64,000 nucleotides of DNA from Lewinella sp. LCG006 (GTDB lineage: Bacteria > Bacteroidota > Bacteroidia > Chitinophagales > Saprospiraceae). The translations under genes were made by a program, and so were the position numbers. The notes under the pieces are model-generated. The model did not search any database. It saw only the letters and a list, made by a program, of their open reading frames with translations, and had not been told where the DNA came from. Shown here in pieces: positions 19,018 to 26,629 of this stretch (its first letter is position 1; every line of letters begins with the position of its first letter). Where the stretch lies: positions 6,367,802-6,431,801 of the forward strand of contig NZ_CP160680.1 of the NCBI RefSeq assembly GCF_040784935.1, in the 5' to 3' direction.

Positions 19018-19082
19018 TAGTTTGAGAAAAGGAGATGAAAAGATGGAAATTCTGATTAGGGTTTCCTGAGGAAAAACGATAT

Positions 19083-20159
19083 ATGCCTTCATCGATATTA
19101 GCGCCTACCAATTTTAGCGCCGCCGAACTTGACGAATATCTCGCTCGAGGCTGGCGCCCATTAGGACAAAGAATTTATACCGCTGATTTTATCCAACTGG
19201 AGTTGGGCGAAATTTTTAGTGTCGTACCTACCCGACTTGCGCTGGCCACTCACCAGTGGCGGAAAAGTCAGCGCAAGCTATTGCGTAAGAACAATGGTAT
19301 TTTTCGTGTAGAAATCCGCAGAGCAGAAATCACCAGGGAAAAACTTCGGGTGAACGAGCAATACCTTTTAGCCAACCCGACCAAGAGTATTGAAGAACTA
19401 CATATCCACACCGAATTCGACGGACGGCGGATTTTCAATACCCTGGAATGTGCCGTTTACAAAGGGGAGGAACTCGTTGCCTTCAGCTTTTTTGACTGCG
19501 GACAAGACAGTGTATACAGCAAAGCTGGCATCTACCATCCAGCTTACAAGGATTACAGCCTTGGGACCTATACCATGTTGTTGGAATTAGAATGGTGCAA
19601 AAAAAACGGTATAAAATATTACTATCCTGGTTACATTTCTCCAGACACGCCTCTTTTTGACTACAAAGCTAAGATTGGTAATATAGATTTTTGGAGTCTA
19701 CAAAGTAGACAATGGCTCCCCTACAGCACTTTTGATATTGCTAAACACGGCCCATTGACGCTTATCCTCGATCATACTGAGCAATTGCAGCATGGCCTTG
19801 AAAGTTTTGAGTACCGTGCGCCGCTGTACCAATATGTCTTTTTTGAAATGCAGATGATGCAAAAAGGGGTTTACAAACTCTTGGAGCAACCTTTCTTCTT
19901 GTTACTCCACTGTCCGGTAGCTCAAAAATGCTGGGTAGCCACTTACAACATTGACCTGGATGCTTACGAATGCTGGGCTTGTGATTTCAATCGGATGATC
20001 ACCTTCTTCGAACAAGCTCCTAAAGGTCATCCGCTTTTCCGCTACGTTTTGGAGCTGAGGAAATTGTTATTTCGCACCGCTAGTGTGGCCGAGTACCTCC
20101 TAAAACTACAGGGGCACCTTCTCCCCCAGCAGCAAAATCTTTCTCCACGTGAATATTAG
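19083..20159 (+). CDS. Arginyl/leucyl-tRNA-protein transferase-like (ATE C-terminal fold), copy 1
   Basis: The 358-residue protein aligns by eye with ATE1/Bpt transferases. N-terminal LDEYLARGWRPLGQRIYTADF is followed by QWRKSQRKLLRKN, and the C-terminal GNAT-like part shows ELVAFSFFDCGQDSVYSKAGIYHPAYKDYSLGTYTMLLELEWCKKNGIKYYYPGYISP. In ATE enzymes this fold moves an amino acid from tRNA to protein N-termini. The Cys cluster that normally follows the GWRR segment is absent here, so a changed substrate or cofactor is likely. A second copy lies 272 bp downstream. The last ~130 residues (from about LEQPFFLLLHC) are not typical of ATE. Confidence 0.75.
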   Translation: MPSSILAPTNFSAAELDEYLARGWRPLGQRIYTADFIQLELGEIFSVVPTRLALATHQWRKSQRKLLRKNNGIFRVEIRRAEITREKLRVNEQYLLANPTKSIEELHIHTEFDGRRIFNTLECAVYKGEELVAFSFFDCGQDSVYSKAGIYHPAYKDYSLGTYTMLLELEWCKKNGIKYYYPGYISPDTPLFDYKAKIGNIDFWSLQSRQWLPYSTFDIAKHGPLTLILDHTEQLQHGLESFEYRAPLYQYVFFEMQMMQKGVYKLLEQPFFLLLHCPVAQKCWVATYNIDLDAYECWACDFNRMITFFEQAPKGHPLFRYVLELRKLLFRTASVAEYLLKLQGHLLPQQQNLSPREY

Positions 20160-20318
20160 ACTTGTTCTGCCGGGATCATTTCGGGGGCAAATCGCGCCTT
20201 ATCTTCCCACACTGTGCCTTTTTTTAGTCGCTTAGCTGTGGCTAGGCTCCTAAAAAAAGGCTTCGCGTGGTCGATAATGCATCGATTTTCCCACCAAACT
20301 GCCCCGGCAGAACAAGTC
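20159..20318. repeat. 160-bp palindromic (MITE/REP-like) element between the ATE-like genes
   Basis: GACTTGTTCTGCCGGG (20159-20174) and CCCGGCAGAACAAGTC (20303-20318) are exact complements. Nested inside, GCCTTTTTTTAG and CTAAAAAAAGGC also pair. The left arm begins at the last base of the preceding stop codon. It may double as a terminator, but its length and two nested stems suggest an inserted element. Confidence 0.7.
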
Positions 20319-20431
20319 TATTAGCTAGACTTTTCTACTAGCCTTATTAAAATCCCTCTACCTTCTACTCTAATCTTCTCAAGAAAAACCTGTTTCTTTG
20401 CCTGTCACACACTTGTCACACACTTGCCTTT

Positions 20432-21508
20432 ATGAGTTTTTTTGCGGAAAAGCATTATCCTGAAGCCGTAGTTGGCACTTCTCTGGACGAATACCTGGCC
20501 AAAGGTTGGTACCGAATGGGGCAGTCTATCTTTACGACCCATTTTCTATGCTTCGGGGAGCAATTGTATTCCGCAATTTGGGTCAGGTTGTTGATGAGTA
20601 ATCATGAATTCCGTAAAGGTCAGCGCAAATTGATGCGCCGGAATGCCGAACGTTTTTACATCAAATACGCTCCGCTGGAGCTTACACCGGAGAAGGAAGC
20701 CTTGTACCAAAAGTACAAAAAACACTTCCACGGCTTCATCGCCCGATCCTTGCTCGACAGCTTATTGGATGGCGAAGAATACAATACTTTCCAAACCATG
20801 GAAAGTCAAATTTACGATGGAGATCGACTCGTGGGGTTGAGCTTTTTTGACCTTGGCAAAGACAGTGTGGCTAGTATTCTGGGGGTCTACGATCCTGATT
20901 ATGCCCACCATAGCATCGGCTATTATACCATGCTATTGGAAATGGACTATTGCCGCCAGCACGATATTCGCTACTATTACCCGGGCTATGTCGTACCCGG
21001 CTATGATCGTTTCGATTACAAACTTCGGATTGGAGATGTAGATTACCTCCGCTTGTCCAACAATAGTTGGGAACCTTACGCAACGTTTTCGGACAAGGAG
21101 ATTCCTTTGAAGCAAATGGAGCTACAATTAGCCGCTGCACATGCTGCCCTGGCAGAAGTGAACATTTCTTCACGCCGTTATTATTATCCACTTTTTGAGG
21201 CCAATCTTTTTGGGATGCTTCAGGCCACTTACCTGGATTTTCCAGTGTTTTTAAAAATAGACCCTCCCTTCCCTCTTCCTCAATTTGGCTACCTTCTGGT
21301 TTTTGATGTCCGCGACCAACATTACAAGTTACTACGCTGCTCCAACTTTGATGACTTCAGGTTTTACTTTAACGATGCTTATACCCAAGCATTCAATCCG
21401 GAGACCTTCCTGATTGAATTGACGGTTGTTGAACAACTGTTGTTCAAAACAAAACATCTAAAAGAAATGCAATTGGTGATCGTTCACAATCTCGAAAAGT
21501 TGATTTAA
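20432..21508 (+). CDS. Arginyl/leucyl-tRNA-protein transferase-like, copy 2
   Basis: A paralogue of the gene at 19083 with the same length (358 residues) and order of motifs: LDEYLAKGWYRMGQSIFTTHF, EFRKGQRKLMRRN, RLVGLSFFDLGKDSVASILGVYDPDYAHHSIGYYTMLLEMDYCRQHDIRYYYPGYVVPGYDRFDYK. Again no N-terminal CxxC-type cluster is seen. The two proteins diverge mostly in the C-terminal third, which suggests an old duplication. It is followed closely (9 bp) by the acyltransferase-domain gene and probably cotranscribed with it. Confidence 0.75.
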   Translation: MSFFAEKHYPEAVVGTSLDEYLAKGWYRMGQSIFTTHFLCFGEQLYSAIWVRLLMSNHEFRKGQRKLMRRNAERFYIKYAPLELTPEKEALYQKYKKHFHGFIARSLLDSLLDGEEYNTFQTMESQIYDGDRLVGLSFFDLGKDSVASILGVYDPDYAHHSIGYYTMLLEMDYCRQHDIRYYYPGYVVPGYDRFDYKLRIGDVDYLRLSNNSWEPYATFSDKEIPLKQMELQLAAAHAALAEVNISSRRYYYPLFEANLFGMLQATYLDFPVFLKIDPPFPLPQFGYLLVFDVRDQHYKLLRCSNFDDFRFYFNDAYTQAFNPETFLIELTVVEQLLFKTKHLKEMQLVIVHNLEKLI

Positions 21509-21517
21509 GCCCACAGC

Positions 21518-22321
21518 ATGGAAAGCAATGCCCTGAATACGCCGTGGCGAAAAACGGCTTCTACCATTTACCAAAAGCCCAACGACTCCAAAATCATCGG
21601 TTCCGTGGAGTTTGATATTACCGATCTCAATACTTTTATCCAGCAAAAACGGAGCGAAGGACTCAAACTTACACCTACCCATGTTTTCACCTTGGCTACC
21701 GCCCGCGCTATCGCCGAAAAAATACCCGAGATGAACAGTTTCATTCGGCGTGGAAAAGTGGAATTACACCCCCAGATTGATGCCATGGTCAGTGTGCTCC
21801 TACCTAAGGGCCAGATGGGCTCTGTGAAACTGGAAAACGTCGATAAGTTGAGCCTGGAAGAAACGGTGGAACAATTGAGTAATAAGATAAAAATTGCTCG
21901 TCAACAAAATGATGAAAGTGAAAAACTGAAAAATGGTCTGGGAAGTATCCCCTGGCCCTTCCGGCAATGGGTTTATCGACTCATTTATTTGCTCAATATC
22001 CGCTGGGGCATAGATCTGCCTGGCTTGTCTACCCATCGTTTTGGTTCCTTTGTGGTGTCCAATATCGGCAGTCTGGGCTTAGATGTAGGTTACCCCGCCC
22101 TCTTTCCTGTAGCCAATGTACCTTTTGTCTTGATCCTCGGCGGTATCCAGGAAAAGCCTTGGGTGGTTGACGGCGAAATCTGCATCCGTACCATTATGAA
22201 AGTCGCCATCGCAATGGATCACCGCATGATTGACGCCTCCCACGGAGGGCAATTGTTTGCTTATCTGAAACGCATTGTCAAACAGCCAAGTCTGCTAGAA
22301 AAAACACTGCCTTATGCCTAA
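21518..22321 (+). CDS. Stand-alone 2-oxoacid dehydrogenase E2-type acyltransferase domain
   Basis: The 267 residues correspond to the catalytic domain of dihydrolipoamide acyltransferases, with no lipoyl or peripheral-binding domain. SVEFDITDLNTFIQQKR, LSTHRFGSFVVSNIGSLGLDVGYPALFPVANVPFVLILGGIQEKP and VAIAMDHRMIDASHGGQLF are family blocks; the last contains the catalytic-type His (DHRMIDAS instead of DHRxxDG). The acyl substrate is unknown. The end overlaps the next gene by 8 bp, implying coupled translation with the dehydrogenase. Confidence 0.85.
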   Translation: MESNALNTPWRKTASTIYQKPNDSKIIGSVEFDITDLNTFIQQKRSEGLKLTPTHVFTLATARAIAEKIPEMNSFIRRGKVELHPQIDAMVSVLLPKGQMGSVKLENVDKLSLEETVEQLSNKIKIARQQNDESEKLKNGLGSIPWPFRQWVYRLIYLLNIRWGIDLPGLSTHRFGSFVVSNIGSLGLDVGYPALFPVANVPFVLILGGIQEKPWVVDGEICIRTIMKVAIAMDHRMIDASHGGQLFAYLKRIVKQPSLLEKTLPYA

Positions 22322-23267
22322 TATCGTTGTCCTTGATGGCCATACCCTTAACCCTGGAGATTTGAGCTGGTCCGCATTGGAGACCCTCGGAACCGTTCAC
22401 ATCTATGAGCGCACGCCCGCAAATTTAGTTCATGAAAGAGCAGCACAGGCAGAGATTATTATCGTTAATAAACAGATCATTGACCGTGAGACGCTAAGTA
22501 AGCTGCCACATTTGCGCTTCATTGCCGTATCTGCTACGGGCTACAACAATATAGATCTGGAAGCCGCCGCCGAGAGTGGTATTCCGGTGGCTAACGTTGC
22601 TGGATATAGCACCCCGGCAGTGGCTCAGCACGTTTTCGCAATGATTTTGGCGTTGACGAGCCGGGTCGGTGCCCACGATCAATCCGTAAAAGCAGGCGAC
22701 TGGTTTAGCTGCCCCGACTTCTCCTATACTTTGGGGACGATTCCTGAGCTAAGCACCCTGAAGCTGGGCATTTACGGCTTTGGGAGGATCGGACAGGCCG
22801 TCGCCAAAGTAGGATTAGCGCACGGCATGGAGGTATTGGCTCACCACAAACACCCGCAACGCGATGCTATGGAAGGGGTAAAATTCGTCGGCCTCCAGGA
22901 ACTGTTCCAACAATGCAACATCGTAAGCCTACACGCTCCACTCAACGAAGACAACTTTGAAATAGTAGGTCGGAACCTACTGAGTAGCATGCCCAAGCCA
23001 AGTTTCCTGATCAATACCGGACGTGGAGGCCTGGTCAACGAAGAAGAACTAGCGGCTTGCCTCAAAGAAAACATCATCAGCGGTGCCGGCCTGGACGTTC
23101 TCCAGCAAGAACCTCCCCAAAAAGACCATCCGCTGATTGGTTTGCCCAACTGCATTATCACCCCACATGTCGCATGGGCAACCCAGGCGGCACGCCAGCG
23201 GCTGATGGAGGAAGTAGTACTTAATATCAAGGCTTTTATGGTTGGAGAAGAAAGGAATAGGGTGTAG
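22314..23267 (+). CDS. D-2-hydroxyacid dehydrogenase (NAD-dependent)
   Basis: The 317-residue enzyme has the D-isomer dehydrogenase plan. The substrate-binding N-terminus contains LRFIAVSATGYNNIDLEAAAESGIPVANVAGYST. The Rossmann motif GIYGFGRIGQAVAK follows, then FLINTGRGGLVNEEELA with the catalytic Arg region and PQKDHPLIGLPNCIITPHVAWAT with the catalytic His. It most resembles glycerate/hydroxypyruvate reductase-type members, but substrate cannot be fixed from sequence. This is the last core gene before the cassette region. Confidence 0.9.
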   Translation: MPNIVVLDGHTLNPGDLSWSALETLGTVHIYERTPANLVHERAAQAEIIIVNKQIIDRETLSKLPHLRFIAVSATGYNNIDLEAAAESGIPVANVAGYSTPAVAQHVFAMILALTSRVGAHDQSVKAGDWFSCPDFSYTLGTIPELSTLKLGIYGFGRIGQAVAKVGLAHGMEVLAHHKHPQRDAMEGVKFVGLQELFQQCNIVSLHAPLNEDNFEIVGRNLLSSMPKPSFLINTGRGGLVNEEELAACLKENIISGAGLDVLQQEPPQKDHPLIGLPNCIITPHVAWATQAARQRLMEEVVLNIKAFMVGEERNRV

Positions 23268-23779
23268 ATGGCCTTGTACGTCAGCTCCATTAAAAACAAA
23301 GAATATTGTTATCTAGACGGCAGTTGGTTGCTTTAACGCAATGCGCAATTTGCTACATATGTGCAACAATTTATTTTCGGCGATTGCTTATGCGAAACGG
23401 AAATATGCGTATTTTGTCCATGCAGGGGGCTGCTTATACGCAACAGAGGCGACGGAGATAGGGGAATTTAGTGCAATGCGTTAAAGCTGAGCTGGGCACA
23501 ACCCTCCGCTGTTTCCACCAGCAGCTGGGTAGAAAGATTTTTTCACTACGCGCTTACTGATAATCGAAAATGAAAAGTTTATCTATCTTTAGAAGGATTA
23601 GCCAGGATGCCTGGTTCCGTTTCGAGATTTGATCACCATTAGGGTATTATCTTAGCGCGCAGTTCGGTGTTTTGGGCATCGCTCATATTAGGAGGTTTAT
23701 ATTCTTAATCAGCTCCGGGCTATGCCCAGCTTTGCTACCCCGTCAAGCTTCCCGTTGGTCAGCCTGCGTTGTAGCTTGA
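23268..23779. other. Gene-free boundary between chromosome and cassette array
   Basis: About 510 bp without a convincing ORF. Two inverted TTAACGCAATGC / GCAATGCGTTAA copies (near 23334 and 23472) bracket a 150-bp stretch, and an AGGAGG-like stretch is at 23690. No integrase gene or relic with a recognisable tyrosine-recombinase motif was found on either strand here. Confidence 0.5.
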
Positions 23780-23786
23780 GTTAGTG
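23739..23786 (+). other. Left-most recombination core of the array (attI or degenerate attC)
   Basis: TCAAGCT (from about 23741) and AGCTTGA, about 30 bp apart, form a stem directly before the core GTTAGTG at 23780-23786. The R''-side AAC of an attC is not visible, so this may be an attI site or a decayed attC. The core is functional by inference: its first 10 bases, GTTAGTGCCA, reappear inverted as TGGCACTAAC at the end of the first cassette (26270-26279). Confidence 0.5.
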
Positions 23787-23912
23787 CCAATTAAACACAG
23801 GCAGGATGTACTCAAAGTATAGAGAACAAAATGTTTAAGCGTCAATTAAATAATTATTCTTCTCATAATCAAACGGCTATGGGATTTCATATAAGTTCAA
23901 AATGATATCGTT

Positions 23913-24755
23913 ATGAGAGTTCTAGCATTTTCTTTGTTGTTTTTTCTTATTCAGATCGAAATGTCTGCGATGGTATCTTATGAAATAGATTTTGGTGGCT
24001 CAGTAAATTGTGAAACATGTAAAAGTAGGGATAAGGATACAGGAGGATTTACTGTGAAATTTTCTGATTATTCAGATGATCAAAGGTATGCTAAGCAAGT
24101 ATTTAGTATGCTAGGAATAACTCAAGGAGATATGAGTAAAGAGAGCAATACTACTTATATCTTCATGATATTCTTATTTTTTAGCGTTTTAGGATTCATT
24201 TTTAGCGTTAGCAAGGCTAAAGCTTATGCTATGTCTTTGGAATCGAATATAATGTTGTATCAGAACAACTTTATGTTAAAGATAGAAAGACTAGAGAAAT
24301 ACTTCGAAATTGGAGTAAGAAACATGGCAGATATAGCTACAATGACAAAAGAGACTGTTAGTAAAGAAAACGATCTGAAATTATCCAGATTTCTGATAGT
24401 TAGATTTGATTCGCTTAATACCGAAATGGAGAAATTCCTTGAAAAAGTTGCATTGATTTTTGATGAAAATTTAAGTGATAGTAGTTTTGCTGTCAATCGT
24501 GTCAAAAGAGCATTGTTAGTTAGTGAAGCAAAACTATACAAAGACTTAATTTATCTATTCGGCTGTGGATTTCAAGAGCTTTTGCTAAAATATAGAATGA
24601 GAATCGCTTGTGAAAAATTGATGGCAACTGATGATAAAATAGAAATTATTGCTTTCGATGTAGGTTATGAGAATCACTCTAGTTTTACGAGAATTTTTAA
24701 AGAATGCTATGGTATAACACCTTCAAGTTACAGAAAATCTAAACGAAAATATTGA
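23913..24755 (+). CDS. Membrane-anchored AraC-family regulator (cassette 1)
   Basis: The 280-residue protein combines an N-terminal signal or anchor helix (about residues 3-20), a short Cys-containing extracytoplasmic stretch (CETCKSRD) and a membrane helix at about 84-101 (YIFMIFLFFSVLGFIFSVS). A helical linker and a C-terminal AraC double-HTH follow (about 190-278, ending IIAFDVGYENHSSFTRIFKECYGITPSSYRKS). This is the layout of a one-component membrane-bound regulator. It is the first gene of the first cassette, 130 bp after the core, and may control the two secreted proteins downstream. Base composition is clearly more AT-rich than the chromosome to the left. Confidence 0.8.
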   Translation: MRVLAFSLLFFLIQIEMSAMVSYEIDFGGSVNCETCKSRDKDTGGFTVKFSDYSDDQRYAKQVFSMLGITQGDMSKESNTTYIFMIFLFFSVLGFIFSVSKAKAYAMSLESNIMLYQNNFMLKIERLEKYFEIGVRNMADIATMTKETVSKENDLKLSRFLIVRFDSLNTEMEKFLEKVALIFDENLSDSSFAVNRVKRALLVSEAKLYKDLIYLFGCGFQELLLKYRMRIACEKLMATDDKIEIIAFDVGYENHSSFTRIFKECYGITPSSYRKSKRKY

Positions 24756-24876
24756 TTTGGTGAAGTTTTGTATTGATTAGGTCAAATTATTGTTGGCTTT
24801 CTTAAAGAACTTGCAAATGATAATTTAATTGATGACCTCCTGATATAGATCAGGAATATTAAAAAATTTTATTAAA

Positions 24877-25341
24877 ATGAATGTTTTTTCAAAAATTTCA
24901 ATTGGGTGTTTAATGTTCTTCCTGTGTATGGTAAATGCAATAAACATCAAAGCGCAAAATCACCAAGGTTTCAAAATAGCGATTGATTTACCAGGAGATA
25001 GAACACCGTACAGTAACATTGATTTAACGTCTGACATTGATAATCAGACTGAAACAAATCAAGAATCAAATGAAGGGGCTTCATCTCAAAGCAGTGAAGA
25101 CATTGATCCTTGTGAAGAAGGATTTGATAATTCTATTGACTTTCTTTACGATGTTTCAGAGACTGTAGGAAGTTTTATTCCTGGAACTGGAAAAGAAAAC
25201 AGGTTAAAAGAAGCGGTAGAAAGTGGGAAGTCGGTATTACAGAGCATACCTAAGTGCTACAAGAGCAGAGTCGGAGTTACTGAAAGGTGTGGGAGTAACT
25301 TCAACAGTGGATTTGCTACTCGACCTAATAGAATACAATAA
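24877..25341 (+). CDS. Secreted hypothetical protein (cassette 1)
   Basis: The 154 residues start with a signal peptide (up to about residue 26, NIKAQ) and continue as an acidic, Ser/Asn/Gln-rich protein with four Cys in the C-terminal half (PCEEG, KCYKS, ERCGS). The family is not recognised. It lies 16 bp before the metalloprotease-like gene, so the two are probably translated from one message. Confidence 0.6.
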   Translation: MNVFSKISIGCLMFFLCMVNAINIKAQNHQGFKIAIDLPGDRTPYSNIDLTSDIDNQTETNQESNEGASSQSSEDIDPCEEGFDNSIDFLYDVSETVGSFIPGTGKENRLKEAVESGKSVLQSIPKCYKSRVGVTERCGSNFNSGFATRPNRIQ

Positions 25342-25357
25342 TTAAAATCAAACAATT

Positions 25358-26251
25358 ATGAAAAATTCTGAAATTTGTCTTAGTTTTTTGATGATAATTA
25401 TTTTTTTTCTAACAATTCAATTGAACGCTCAGAGAACAGTTGCTGAATACAGTCTAAATACAGAAAGAGAATATAATTGTTTGCCAGAACCTTCATCTGA
25501 TATTACCTCGTATCTTAGGAGGGATTCAAGAGCTTCCACCAGAAGTGGGCGTATACAAATAATTAATGAAGCGGTTCATAATATATTTCTCCACGGTAAA
25601 TATATTGAACGTTGTGGCAACGATGTAGGCTTAAACCGTTTTGAATGGAGTGAGCCTTATAGACAAGGATTTTCATTAAGATTAAGAGCTAATGCTAATT
25701 ATTGGAATGATGAACGAGCAAAAGGCGAGGCATATATTAATGTGGTATTCAAATATGATCAGATTCATCGAGAGGAGAATGTAGCTGGAAAAATTAACTT
25801 GACTCTTAATCAGATTGATTACCCTGAATCAGGAAAAATATACGATTGTGGTAGTTACAGTGGAGGTCTATTCAGTGACGATGTACTATCTAGTACGGTT
25901 GATCCAGGAGATGAAGATGCTTTTTATATCCCAAATAGCCATCGCCATAAATATACAGTAGATTGTTATGCGGAAAGTGATGTTCATAAGGGTCAGAGCC
26001 ATACAAGAATTGGTATTGTTATAACAATTTATCCTTTAGTTTTTGATGGTTATGGGTTTTATATGGAAGGTGAAAATAGATGGGCTGAAGACATGACAGA
26101 AGCCGTTGAGTATATAGTACTTCATGAATTTGGACACTTAGAGTGGCATATGTATGATAAAATGAATTTTGTTTCATATCCATATTTAGATTCAGGAGAA
26201 GTAGGCGCAGATAATTTTGCATCATCAGTTTGGAGATGTAGTGAAGAATAG
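25358..26251 (+). CDS. Secreted putative zinc metalloprotease (cassette 1)
   Basis: A signal peptide (to about residue 24) precedes a 270-residue domain of unknown family with several Cys. Near the C-terminus YIVLHEFGHLEWHMYD has the zincin motif HExxH at residues 256-260 and another His at 264. The glutamate and His pair support peptidase activity; the spacing of the third ligand does not match the metzincin HExxHxxGxxH. It ends 22 bp before attC1. Target unknown; the neighbouring secreted protein may be a partner or substrate. Confidence 0.6.
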   Translation: MKNSEICLSFLMIIIFFLTIQLNAQRTVAEYSLNTEREYNCLPEPSSDITSYLRRDSRASTRSGRIQIINEAVHNIFLHGKYIERCGNDVGLNRFEWSEPYRQGFSLRLRANANYWNDERAKGEAYINVVFKYDQIHREENVAGKINLTLNQIDYPESGKIYDCGSYSGGLFSDDVLSSTVDPGDEDAFYIPNSHRHKYTVDCYAESDVHKGQSHTRIGIVITIYPLVFDGYGFYMEGENRWAEDMTEAVEYIVLHEFGHLEWHMYDKMNFVSYPYLDSGEVGADNFASSVWRCSEE

Positions 26252-26272
26252 ATTAAATGAACTTATAACTGG

Positions 26273-26343
26273 CACTAACTTTGGCTACCCGACAATAGCC
26301 TCCGCAAAGCTGCGGCTACTGGCGGGTAGCCTAGGAGTTCTGC
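26273..26343 (+). other. attC1 recombination site
   Basis: R'' CACTAAC (26273-26279) and R' core GTTCTGC (26337-26343) flank a hairpin made from GGCTACCCG and CGGGTAGCC with an inner CCGCA/TGCGG stem. R'' is the inverse of the core that opens cassette 1 (10 of 10 bases with TGGCACTAAC), which is the hallmark of integron cassettes. Confidence 0.75.
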
Positions 26344-26629
26344 GAAATATAGGACTAATTAGTGAACATGATAAATAAGGGTGATATAAGAAAATATGTA
26401 GGTAGTGTTACTGTAAGTGGTGATCAATTATTTCGAGCAGAGAGAGATTAAGGGCTATGGATTTTCATCAACACTTAGAGTAACACCACCAATGTTTTTA
26501 ATGTTATTGATTCATGCGTGTTTACTATAGTTTTGGAGAAGTCTAGATAGAGGTTTAAAGTTTGATTTTTTTTAACGACCTAATGATTTTTGGAATAAGT
26601 ATTTTTAGAGCCAGTAAATCAACAAAGGA
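26344..26629. other. 5' leader of cassette 2, no clear gene
   Basis: 286 bp between the attC1 core and the next CDS. A 27-codon ORF starts at ATG 26369 (MINKGDIRKYVG...) and ends near 26452; it has no recognisable feature. Such a long leader is unusual for a cassette and could hold a promoter. Confidence 0.35.

Noticed and set aside
23330-23500. Possible tRNA or small RNA in the gap before the array
   Set aside because: No cloverleaf or conserved TpsiC-like stretch could be found; only inverted TTAACGCAATGC copies were seen.
26281-26333. Hairpin after the metalloprotease gene taken as an ordinary terminator
   Set aside because: No T-run follows, and it is bracketed by R'' and R' cores whose sequence matches the cassette start, so attC explains it better.
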